Below, piece after piece: positions 11,051 to 20,427 of a stretch of 64,000 nucleotides of DNA. The notes beneath the pieces are model-generated. The model saw only the letters and a list, made by a program, of their open reading frames with translations. It did no database searches and was not told where the DNA came from. The DNA lies in contig NC_080045.1 in assembly GCF_012489685.1 (NCBI RefSeq), positions 66,672,722-66,736,721 of the forward strand, in the 5' to 3' direction. Position 1 is the stretch's first letter, and every line of letters starts with the position of its first letter. This stretch comes from Lotus japonicus. Its lineage: Eukaryota > Streptophyta > Magnoliopsida > Fabales > Fabaceae. The translations under genes were made by a program, and so were the position numbers.

Positions 11051-12389
11051 AATAATCATCATAATGAAAATTTATTATTCAATTGTCTGATATATAAAAA
11101 ATTATTGAATTTAAATTTATTATTCAATTATTTAATTGTTTCATCATTCAATTATTATTGCTAGATTGATTTCCTCTAAAAAGGTTAATATAATAATTTT
11201 TATCATTATAATAAAAAAATTAAAGGAAAAGTTTGGTGGATAGATAATACACTTAAAATTAAATAAATTTAATAATAGAAAAAAGAGAAATGAGATATTT
11301 CACGAATGATGTAATTGAAAAAGAAGAGGAAAATCAAAAGAGAAAATAAGATAAAAAAACACCGGAATGTGAATAGATTGAGAGATAATTTAAAACTTAA
11401 TCATCTAAAACATAAAGCGGTCCTCCTAAATAGTCATGTCAGATTAAAAAATGACATAGCAAATTGTCATCTTATACGCTTCAATACAATTTATTTTATA
11501 GTTTTGGCTAATCTTAAAAAAACCCTCACCATTAATCTAAATTACATATATTCTAAAAAGTAACACAAACAATTCTATTATTAATATCATCAAAGAAGGA
11601 TCTTGAGAGCAACCCTCTAGTAAAGTAAGCATATATATCATAGGAGAACTAGCCAAAATGTAGCGCATAGAAAGAGATAATTTAAGCATAGAAATTAAAC
11701 CTAGGCTTGTAGCATAAGATAAACTAATAATATGAGGATATAATAACTAAATGAGAGAGCTATTTGAGGGCAAATAACAAAAATTGTGAGGAAACCATAA
11801 AAAATGTCACCCATTCGAGCAAATAAAATCTGCAAAACCTGGCATGAACTAAATTTTCATCCAAACGAAAATTTGAGGCCAAGATAGAAAAACGTGAGAA
11901 AAAAATTGATGCCTGAAAAAGTGACTTCTGATCGAGTTAAAACTAGAATAAAGACTTTCCTTCATTCTCGCAAAAGGTTTCGACTATTTGGTACAATATC
12001 GCGTTAAAATTTAAGTATAAATTGTTTTATAAATACTTTTGTCTGATTTTAGCACATATCTTTATCATAATCATTCCATACTTAATAATTTCAAAGCCTT
12101 AACCATTTTAAACAACCAAACTGATTCACATGAAGGAATAATAAAACTACAGAGAGAAATGATATAAAATAAACATTTTACTTCAATAAGATACCCTTTA
12201 TTTTAATAAATTATGTTCGGGAACTACAATACAAATAGTTCCGAACTACAAAATTCATGAAAACTCAAATCCTAAGCAGTCATAACCATATCACATACAT
12301 GAAACTAGTTAAGCCTATGTGCTGTAGGAAATTGAAAACAACATTAAACTAAAGAACATATAGGGCATCATCATCATCAAGGGATGCTC
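9903..12389. other. AT-rich intergenic region without a supported gene
   Basis: About 2.5 kb of very AT-rich DNA. It includes near-repeats around AAAGTCACAATTGACTTTTGTTAATTATT (about 10225-10345) and the tandem unit at 10800-11090. Small Lys/Asn-rich ORFs at 10630-10821 and 11315-11563 reflect composition only. The right end holds the 3' flank of the MADS-box gene. No RNA gene is recognisable. Confidence 0.45.
10800..11090. repeat. Imperfect tandem duplication with CA/TA microsatellites
   Basis: A unit of about 140 bp containing ATTCAATTGTTTGATTG, AATTATTAATGATGAAA and ATAATCATAATGAAAA occurs twice, and a third partial copy follows near 11068. Each copy carries (CA)n and (TA)n tracts of different length (for example 10910-10922 and 11013-11052). 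The duplication probably arose by slippage or unequal exchange. Confidence 0.6.
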
Positions 12390-13106
12390 TCAGAAGAACC
12401 TATGGGTTCCTCCATACCCTCCCATATTATTGAAGCCAAACAAGTTATGAGCATGTAGCATGGGCCCTTGAAAAAACTGTTGTGGAAAAACTTGAGGAGG
12501 GGGTAGGAGTGGGTGGTGGATAGGGACCATGGCGTTTGCGGAACCACTAGCAACAGTAAAAAATGGATGGGTTGGTGGAGTGGTAGCTGCAGTAGCACCA
12601 TAGCTAGTGACACGCTTCTTGAGCTCATCCAGTGCCTCCCTAAATTTCTCAAGTTGAGACTTGTCCATCTCCTCAACTTGACTAGCCGACCAGAATTGGG
12701 CTTGGGTCGTCTTGCATAGGCGGTTCAGCTCCTCGCCATGCTTCTTGTGGGATTCTAGTTGGTTGTTGATATGAGTGAGTTGCGCGTTGAGCTCAAGCAC
12801 GTTGGTTCTTCGTTGAGCCTCAATGTACCACATGGTACTGGAGGTTTGGTATGGGGCATGGGATACGTAGCGTTGAATGACAGCCTCCATGCTGGGGTGG
12901 CCAAAGGAGAAGGCCTTCCCACCAGGTGAGAAAACAATGAGAGCAAGCTCTGCACCACAAAGGGTGCATAGCTCGCTAGCTTTCTTGAAGAGCCCAGTAC
13001 GGCGCTTCGAGAAAGTAACTTGAAGATGACTCTCATTAGTTATTCTTTTCATCTCTATCTTTTGTCTTCCTCTGGTTTTCTTTCCAGAAGTTCCAACAAC
13101 TGACAT
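12390..13106 (-). CDS. Type I (M-alpha, AGL62-like) MADS-box transcription factor
   Basis: A single-exon gene encodes 238 residues. The MADS domain covers residues about 14-75: GRQKIEMKRITNESHLQVTF, SKRRTGLFKKASELCTLCGA, ELALIVFSPGGKAFSFGHPS. It contains the DNA-binding and dimerisation core with the SKRR and LFKKASEL motifs. The absence of introns and of a K-box, plus a short coiled region (about 95-170) and a Pro/Gln/Gly-rich tail, are typical of type I M-alpha factors such as the AGL62, AGL61 and AGL28 group, which act in female gametophyte and endosperm development. The start ATG at 13106 gives the full domain. A TATA-like CCTATAAAAGA lies about 95 bp upstream. The exact orthologue cannot be named from sequence alone. 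Confidence 0.9.
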   Translation of the reverse strand: MSVVGTSGKKTRGRQKIEMKRITNESHLQVTFSKRRTGLFKKASELCTLCGAELALIVFSPGGKAFSFGHPSMEAVIQRYVSHAPYQTSSTMWYIEAQRRTNVLELNAQLTHINNQLESHKKHGEELNRLCKTTQAQFWSASQVEEMDKSQLEKFREALDELKKRVTSYGATAATTPPTHPFFTVASGSANAMVPIHHPLLPPPQVFPQQFFQGPMLHAHNLFGFNNMGGYGGTHRFF

Positions 13107-13195
13107 GGCTGCAGAGTGAATGAAAGAAGAGAAATGACAGGATTAGAGATTAGAGAATGAGTTGTAGGCACATTTTGGAATGGGGTAAGAAAGGG

Positions 13196-13206
13196 TCTTT
13201 TATAGG
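13196..13206 (-). promoter_or_regulatory. Probable TATA box of the MADS-box gene
   Basis: On the minus strand CCTATAAAAGA lies about 90-100 bp before the ATG at 13106, a usual place for a plant TATA box given a short leader. It was found by inspection only. Confidence 0.5.
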
Positions 13207-14287
13207 CATTTTTGTGCATAAATTTTCATTGCATTGAAAGGTTTTTGGATTGAGATATTGTGCGTATTCCCCTTAAAATGGTAGTACTTTCATTGCAAAG
13301 GACTGGCACTCTAGAGACAGTTGTTCATAGTATGTTTATCCTTACTCAGTAGTGCTGGGATAAAATTCAAGAAATAGCTGTAAATGATTTGTCTTAAGAT
13401 AAAAATTAAAAAGTCATTAAAGCAGTTTATAATTACATTTATATAATTATTATAATTTAAAAATGGAAAAATAAATTTGTTAAGATAATTAATCATTGAA
13501 AATTATATTACAAAATGTATATGGAAGCTAATTTAGATTTTAAATGTAAATAATTAAAATAGGTTGAGTATTGCCTATTAGTCACTTCATACAAAAAGTC
13601 AACTTCAAAGTCCTTGATTTTATGAAAGATTTATCATCATCATAATCTTCTTCTTCTTATTAGTTAGTGTGTGTGTCCAGCTAATTCTTACTTTTTTTTT
13701 TTAAATTTGTTATTGAACCTAGCTAAAGATAATTAACTTTTAATTATGCTAACGATAATTAAATTAAATATGATACAGAAGAACCTAGATAAATATCTAA
13801 AGACCTTACAATCTATTTTGATAATTAGACACCCAAAAGTAATTTTGATCAATACAATCCAAACCGTGTTACCCTATAAAAATCATACTGTCCGCTAATG
13901 AATCAAAATATAAATAGTAAACACTTCACCGTTAATCACTTAAACTAAAATCAATTCAACAAAATTCATGCAAATATTTCATTAGGATTCCTATTTTACC
14001 AAATCAGGTATGTGAAATGGTTTAGAAGGGTGAAGATCTGGTATTTGACATGATTCCGAAGGATAAAATGGTCCAGAAAATCAATTTACGTCACACAAAC
14101 ACAAACAACTAAACCTGTGCGCAAAATAAACAAAAATCACAATAAAATGACAACAGATACAAACTTAAGGGTGGTTATATTCATAAATCCTAATGTTTAG
14201 CCATAGTATGCAAGATTCCATCGACTTATTTTTAATCCTATGTTATGTACAATTGCTACCATTCATTTTGAAGGCATGGTGTATGGC
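13207..14287. other. Intergenic region between MADS-box and WD40 genes
   Basis: This 1.1-kb region combines the upstream region of the MADS gene with the 3' flank of the WD40 gene. It is AT-rich, with a CTTCTTCTT tract near 13647-13658. No conserved ORF, RNA gene or transposon end is evident. Confidence 0.4.
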
Positions 14288-14749
14288 TCAACTGAACAAG
14301 TCCTCTTGGCTGGTTGCGTCTCCATCATCATCATCACCACCATCATCATCATCATGGTTTGAACTGTCACTATTGGCATTGAATGTTAATATCATCTCCA
14401 GAAGTTCTCGGTCAGTAGTTGAGCTATCTGGATTGTGATTTGTCCTAGGCCTCCGTCTTGGAAGTGAAAACAGTTGCAACATCAGGTCTTCTGGAGAAGC
14501 CATCTGGTACATCCAGCCCCTAGCCCTGGGTTTCTGTTGGACACACAAAATTTTCATCAATTTCATCATTACAAACCACCAGAAAAACTATCATCGTTGC
14601 CATTTTCATCATTATTATCGTCACCAACACCAATATTGTCATCATCATTACAATCATTGCCAAAATCATCCATACAATCATCATCCTCACAACCGTTGTC
14701 AGCATCCTCCTCCAACCCCTCCTCCCCCTCCTCCTCCTCCTCCTCCTCC

Positions 14750-14796
<47 letters not shown>

Positions 14797-17700
14797 CATA
14801 TCATCATCAAACATATTGTCATCATCGTCTTCGTCGTCGTCATCATCATCACCATGAATGGTAAACCAATGAATTTGATCAAACACGGGAACCTTTTTCA
14901 AAGAAGTCAGTACCAACAGAGAAATTAGTTCCTCTGCTGCTCAAACAGTTCAATCATGTAACATAAATATCATTACTACTGTGATTTATCATCTAACATA
15001 AGCAGACCAGTATTGGTGTTCAAATCATGTTATTCTAGGACTTCCCTAACAAATATAATAAATTTTCTTTTAAATCAGTGAGTAAATATTTTTAGGTAGA
15101 TGATGAATATTTAAAGATGTGCAATCACTCGTTTGTAGATACCATTTATCATGCTTTGTATTTATAAAACCTACCCAACTCCCCATGGGCAGCATTTCAA
15201 ACTTCAGACTATCAGTTTTAGTGTACTTTTGGATATCAATTGAGTTAACTTGACGGACTTTCATCCCAATCCATAAAAAGAGATCTGTTCACTTTGACTC
15301 AAAGTGAGTGCTTACGTCTTTTGCACTGATGCCAAAAGGTATCCAACTCATTTTCAGCATGACACATGATCTAAGTGGGAACCGTTCCGAACAGAAACAG
15401 TACCAGTTCAGATGTTTACTGCAAAAAAGCACGGTTCACACTGGTTCTCAATGAAATCAGTAATTAGGTCTTAACTATGCTGAACGGCTGATACCTAGAC
15501 TAGTTCCCAGTTACCGTGGTTAAATATTCAAATAAACCCAGTCTATCATTTCAAACACTGCTCTACAAGAATCCCCAAATGAACTGCCCGGGCAAGAGAA
15601 CTCAGTTAATCAGTTTTCCCTTAAAAGTTTATTTTATACCAATATCATGTGATGCAAGGCAACCACAAAAACGGTTCTGGAAAATAAATATTCACAGAAG
15701 GGATATTCTCATGGCGAATGAATGGTTAATTTGGTCTCTGAAAGACTTTGCCGCTAGCAAGTTAGTCTTGAAAAGAAGGATATACATTCAAAAGAATCAA
15801 AACTCAAAAGTCCCTGAATGTGTAAAACGCCAATAGGGTCTAACTTGACAGACGTTTTGGTTGACCAAATCCGACCATAGGGACTAATTTGACCGACGTT
15901 TTACACATTCTAGGACTTTTTAACATATTTTCCTTCTTCCAGGGACTAACTTGTCAGCAGCAAAATATTTCACGGACCAAGTTGACTATTCACTCTCTCA
16001 CGGCACTCATATTTTAATAGTTCCCTAGATTTTCATAACATGCCAGCACATCATCACGAAAATGTCTAGGCTCTCAGCTCTCAAGTCTTGACTACTGCAA
16101 TCCTTCAATAAATCACCCTCCAAAAATCACTCTGCTAGCACATATTACTCTTTTTAGAAAAAAATATTGAATACTGCCTTGGCAACAACTTTGCTGGTAA
16201 GTAAGCACTATTTTGTCCTGTGCTACTGCTACATAATCAAATCAACAATGTCTGGTGATCAAGGGATGGTTCGCAAAGAATCCATCATTACATAGTAAAT
16301 GGGAAGGGTTTTCAAATTTATGGTGATATTAGTCTTTCGGTTCTTGAACTGGTTGAGATTGAAGAGGGCCAAAAAAACTATAGACAACATCTTCACATTA
16401 CTTATTGGGTTCTTATGTTAAAAAAAAGTTTTTTTATAGAAACAGGCACAGTCAGGAATTTATATGGGATACAAAAGCTTCCTACACATAAAAGATATCA
16501 TCCTCAGATAATAATATGATTTTGTGCTTCTGAGTTTTGACTTGCGATAATTAGCTCACGAAGACAGAATTCATACCTGCTCAATATTTTTGGGCAAAGT
16601 AGCTTTCTCAAGGGCCTTTGGAGTCCATATCTTGATGTCGTGTTCAATACCACTGCTTGCAAGAACCATTGTATGAGGATGAGACTCAATGCAGTTCACA
16701 ACATGCTTATCTGCTTCCATGACACGAACAAGCTGACCACCTTTCTTTTTCCAAATGAAAATCCGACCACAGTCTGATCCACTCACTACATACTCACAAT
16801 TAGGTCCAAAAAAGTTAACACCCTTTACTGTCTCGCAATTCCTGTGTCCCTTAAAAACTTGCGGGGTGATTTTCTCATCAGAATCCATGTTTGATGGAGA
16901 TGCCGCAGATCCATGACTACCTCCCATTTCACTTGCATCACTATTCAATGAGACAGGGGACCCGGGAGCAGCAGGGTTCAGTCCCAAACCCATATCATGT
17001 GTAAAAAGGTAAATGAACTCATCATTGTAGGACACAAGAAGCTCCTTTTGTTCAGAAAAGGCCAAGCCTGTTATTCCCACTCGCTCATCCCCAATCAAGT
17101 GTGGAGGGCAAAAGAAGTTGGTCGGCTGACCGAAATCAGTTGATCCATCCCACGTGTACTTGCGGATATCATAAAGTCGAGTATACTCATCAGACCCAGC
17201 AACTGCAAAGAGATTTGGGTTCCTTGGATCAATTGCAATTGCATTAAGATGGATTACTGGCATGTAAGTCCATCGATCATTGATTGGCTGGCATGTAAAA
17301 AGTTCTGTTGCAGCCCCAGTTCTCAGATCAAACTGTAAAAATGCTTAATGTGAGATAACTAAAGGATGAATAATAAAAAAATTAAAGGAAGCAAAGAATC
17401 AATTACTCACATGCTGTACCACTCCATCCTCGCCACAGGTATAAAATATATGAGGGCTACCAGGCTCAATAGCCAATTTATGAGCCCGTCCTTGATGTTT
17501 GGCTAATAACTTGGTTTCCACTTTTCCTTGTTCAAGAATTTGAGCATGTCTCACCTAAATTGAGAGGTTGCATAAGGAAACACACTTCTTTTATCAAAAT
17601 GGCCTAAGAAGATTTATTATGCATGTACATTGCATGATAAAACAACATTGTATTTAAACAAGTTTGGCAAACAAACGACCCCTCCTGAAACCAAAATTTG

Positions 17701-18528
17701 GAACGGGACCGTTCACCACAACCACAATGTGACATAGATGAATGAGAAATGCACATGGTCTATTAACACATTCAAATGGAACAAGAAAAAATCCAATCGT
17801 AGAGTCAAAGGATTTGAGATAAAAGGGTGTAGTGTACCTGTCCATCCGCAGCACAAGTGACAATGCTTCGATCATCGGAGTGAGGCATCATCTTTGCCTG
17901 GAAAACATTGTTCTGGTGACCAGAATGGAAAGACAGCTTAATTTTCCCAGTTTGCCAGTCCCAGAGAATAACCCTCCTGTCATCAGAACCCGACACCAGA
18001 ATGTCACCATCTGCATTGAAGCTTACAGTGTTCACACAACCTCTGTGCTTTTCCAGCTTCGTGAACTGTTCAAGTCGAAGCACAAGATCCTAAAAACACA
18101 CAACATTGATCAAAATGAAGCTTAGAATTTCATCACAGAACACATTAATATCCACAGATGTCAAAATAAAACAATGGTAAATTCAAAAGAAGCCCTAATG
18201 CATGTTTAATCATTCTAGAATTGATTCGGAGAAGCTTGTGTTGTGTGAGTGAGAATTGAATCAAACATGCATGGTATTATTAATCCGAGACCCAGAACAA
18301 GATAAGAAGGTTAGGTTTTCAATTTCAAAATCCCTAATAATCGATCAGTGTTAAGAATTGAGTGCAATCCATGAATATATAGGAAAAGACGATGAGAAAT
18401 TGAACCTCGGAGCCGCCGAGACGGTGAGGGAAACTCCGGGCGGGAAGCTCGCCGAGTTCGCGATTCCAGAGATCGGGAAGAGCCTTGTTGGCGTAGGGTC
18501 TGGGTCTTTTGTTCATCCTGCGGAACAT
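14288..18528 (-). CDS. DCAF8-like WD40-repeat protein (CUL4-DDB1 substrate receptor family)
   Basis: I assembled five exons on the minus strand: 18406-18528, 17838-18089, 17411-17554, 16577-17332 and 14288-14533. All junctions are GT-AG and phase 0, giving about 506 residues. WD repeats are visible as HRGCVNTVSFNADGDILVSG with SDDRRVILWDW, then HQGRAHKLAIEPGSPHIFYT, NAIAIDPRNPNLFAVAGSDE with YTRLYDIR, VKGVNFFGPNCEYVVSGSDC with GRIFIW, and VNCIESHPHTMVLASSGIEH with DIKIW. The C-terminus has RGWMYQMASPEDLMLQLFSL and an acidic tail ending TSQEDLFS. This layout matches plant DCAF8 homologues of the Arabidopsis At4g35140/At4g38480 type (from memory), proposed substrate receptors of CUL4-DDB1 ubiquitin ligases. 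The last intron, about 2 kb, carries a trinucleotide repeat and an inverted repeat. A second in-frame ATG is at codon 5. Confidence 0.88.
14567..14860. repeat. Trinucleotide (ATC/TCC/TCG) repeat tract in the last WD40 intron
   Basis: Nearly 300 bp of imperfect CAT/TCA triplets include a (TCC)n block near 14705-14750 and an uninterrupted (ATC)n block near 14750-14790. The tract leaves long low-complexity reading frames open on both strands (poly-Ser, poly-Asp/Glu, poly-Met/Arg), none with a domain. It is intronic by the splice model. Confidence 0.75.
15806..15921. repeat. Inverted repeat in the last WD40 intron
   Basis: The arm 15806-15829 (AAAAGTCCCTGAATGTGTAA onward) is repeated in reverse complement at 15897-15921 (ending ATTCTAGGACTTTTT), with about two mismatches. 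The spacer of about 67 bp carries TGACAGACGTTTTGG and TGACCGACGTTTT. The surrounding phrases GGGACTAACTTG and GGTCTAACTTGAC suggest a MITE or an LTR fragment. No target duplication was identified. Confidence 0.5.
18198..18273. mobile_element. Short MITE of the CATGTTTGG family, intron 1 of the WD40 gene
   Basis: About 76 bp run from ATGCATGTTTAATCATT to AATTGAATCAAACATGCAT, with the ends complementary. The interior AGAATTGATTCGGAGAAGC matches the interior words of the 5137-5264 element. It lies between exons 17838-18089 and 18406-18528. Confidence 0.45.
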
Positions 18529-18642
18529 GAATAGAAAGAAAGAAAGAAGAAAACAACGATTAGGGTAAGCGAAGAATGAAAACCCTGTGAATATGAATGG
18601 TGATTGATGAATGGGTTGCGGTGGAAACGAACCTAGAAGAAC

Positions 18643-18673
<31 letters not shown>

Positions 18674-19323
18674 AGAAGAAGGTGAATGGGTTCGGTGTGG
18701 TGTGGTGTGGTGTGGTGTAGTGAGAGTGGGGTCCTTCGATTTGTGATGGTGATGGTGATGGATGATGGTCACGTCAAAGTGGCGGGGGACGTTTATACGT
18801 GGCACCAACCCTCCTATTAATAGAAAACTTCCTCTTAATAAACTTTTTTTATCGCACTCGTCACGAATTAATTTCGGACTCCTCCTACTCAACTCATATG
18901 TCTCCCGACTTCCACCTCTTGAACTTTTTTTTTAAAAGTCCACCACTTGAACTATTATTCCTATACAATATAATTATAATATTCCAAAAAATGATAATAT
19001 TTTAGTACTTTTACTTTCCCAAACATTACACTATGTACGTGATTATTCTTTCAGGCTTAGAGCATCTCCAATGCAAGGTTTTAGTTCTTATTTTTGAGTT
19101 AAGAACTAAGGACTAAGTTATTAACCATTGGAGGGGGTTGACGTACAGTTTTTAGTTCTTAAAAATAAGAATAGTACTTATATAAAGAATTTTACTTTTT
19201 GAATTCTTAGCATAAAAAATTAAATTTTTCTCTTTCATTCATCAATTGATCTAATTTAATTATTGAGTTAACATTTAAATTTAAATCAAATTATATGAAA
19301 ATAAAAAATATCACTAATATAAT
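18529..19323. other. 5' region of the WD40 gene and intergenic DNA
   Basis: The leader and promoter area of the WD40 gene include a GAA/AAG tract (about 18640-18679) and GGTGT repeats (about 18694-18720). Beyond it, near 19058-19200, is a dispersed repeat with GAGCATCTCCAATGCAAGG and repeated TTAGTTCTTA / TAAGAACTAA words. Related words reappear right of the Mutator-like element (20330-20425), so that element probably inserted into this older repeat. No gene is seen. Confidence 0.45.
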
Positions 19324-19332
19324 GAGATTGTA

Positions 19333-20295
19333 GGGTTCATTTAGTGTACACAAGAATTCCATTCTGCAATGTTACACAAGTCTCATTTTTATCTGTTATT
19401 GTAGGTTCCTTGCAGGTCATATATTTTTAATTTAAAAATTTATGTATTTACTTTATCTCTCTCCACCACCTTCCTCTCCTCAACCTCCACCACATCTGCC
19501 GCCGCCGCCACCACCACCATCAGATCTTCTCCCCCCCGCCCCCCCCCGACTAATCTCCACCCCTTCCTTTTCTTACAGCACTACCACCACCAAAACCCTC
19601 ACCCAAAAGCACTACCACCAACCATTCCATTCCTTCATTCTAATTTCATCATCCATTCCTCCGCTCCTCTCCTCTGTTTCCTGATGTGTGACTCCTTCAA
19701 AATTACAACCTTTAACCTTTCCACATCTTTCATAATATTCAAGAAAACCCAAAACAAAATAGTTTCTTCTTGAAATCCCAATTTTCCCAAATATGATACC
19801 TCTTTACCCAAATAAAACAAAACATTGTTTCTCTCTGTCACCTTCAATGTTCACTTTCTCATCACTCCCTACAAGTTGAATTGGAACCCAAACCAGATTT
19901 GTGAACCCAAAACGTTGTTTTCAAATCACCATGGAGAAATTCTGTTTTCCGGGAGGCTCGACAGTGATATTGATGGAGAAAGAGGCGAGGGTGTGGTTGG
20001 GGAAAGAGATTTCGTTGTGGTTGCAAATGCGTGAGGTGGAGATGAGCGTAAGTGAGGGAAACGAAAAAGAACTAAAGTACCAGATTGCTTGGAGAATGAG
20101 TTCTGCGTGAAGAACCATTGAACATGGGGGGAGGGAGAAGAGATAAAGATCTTGTGGTGGTGAATAGGAGGTGGAGGAAGAACTTTATTTTTTTATTAAA
20201 AAAAAAAGAATTAACCGCATGAACCTATGATAAGGGGTCAGTCTAGGTTTGTGCAACCTTACACAAGAAAATTCTTGTGTACACTAAATGAACCC
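19333..20295. mobile_element. Non-autonomous Mutator-like element (MULE) with TIRs and 9-bp target duplication
   Basis: Both ends carry the same 26-bp inverted sequence (19333-19358 and the complement of 20270-20295), starting GGGTTCATTTAGTGTACAC. The flanks are GAGATTGTA (19324-19332) and GAGATTGTG (20296-20304), a 9-bp target duplication with one difference. A 9-bp duplication is characteristic of the Mutator superfamily. The interior (963 bp total) contains no transposase. It has a C-rich, proline-coding stretch (about 19460-19560) and unique-looking sequence that could be a captured host fragment, the Pack-MULE type, but I cannot identify a source gene. It is inactive on its own. Confidence 0.75.
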
Positions 20296-20427
20296 GAGAT
20301 TGTGGGACCAAATAAATAGTGTTAAGAACTAAGAGCACATGGTTGGAGCAAAATCTGCAAAGAGTTTCTTAAGCACATGTGACAGTCCGAGCCCACATGA
20401 AAAGTGCTAAAAACTAATAACTAAGAA

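Noticed and set aside
14474..14857. Plus-strand poly-Ser ORF
   Set aside because: Same triplet repeat read on the other strand and overlapping the final WD40 exon; composition only.
14569..14916. Minus-strand ORF with long Asp/Glu runs, as a possible acidic protein or extra exon
   Set aside because: It is the translation of a triplet repeat inside the last WD40 intron. All frames of such a tract are open, it has no domain, and the spliced gene joins cleanly without it.
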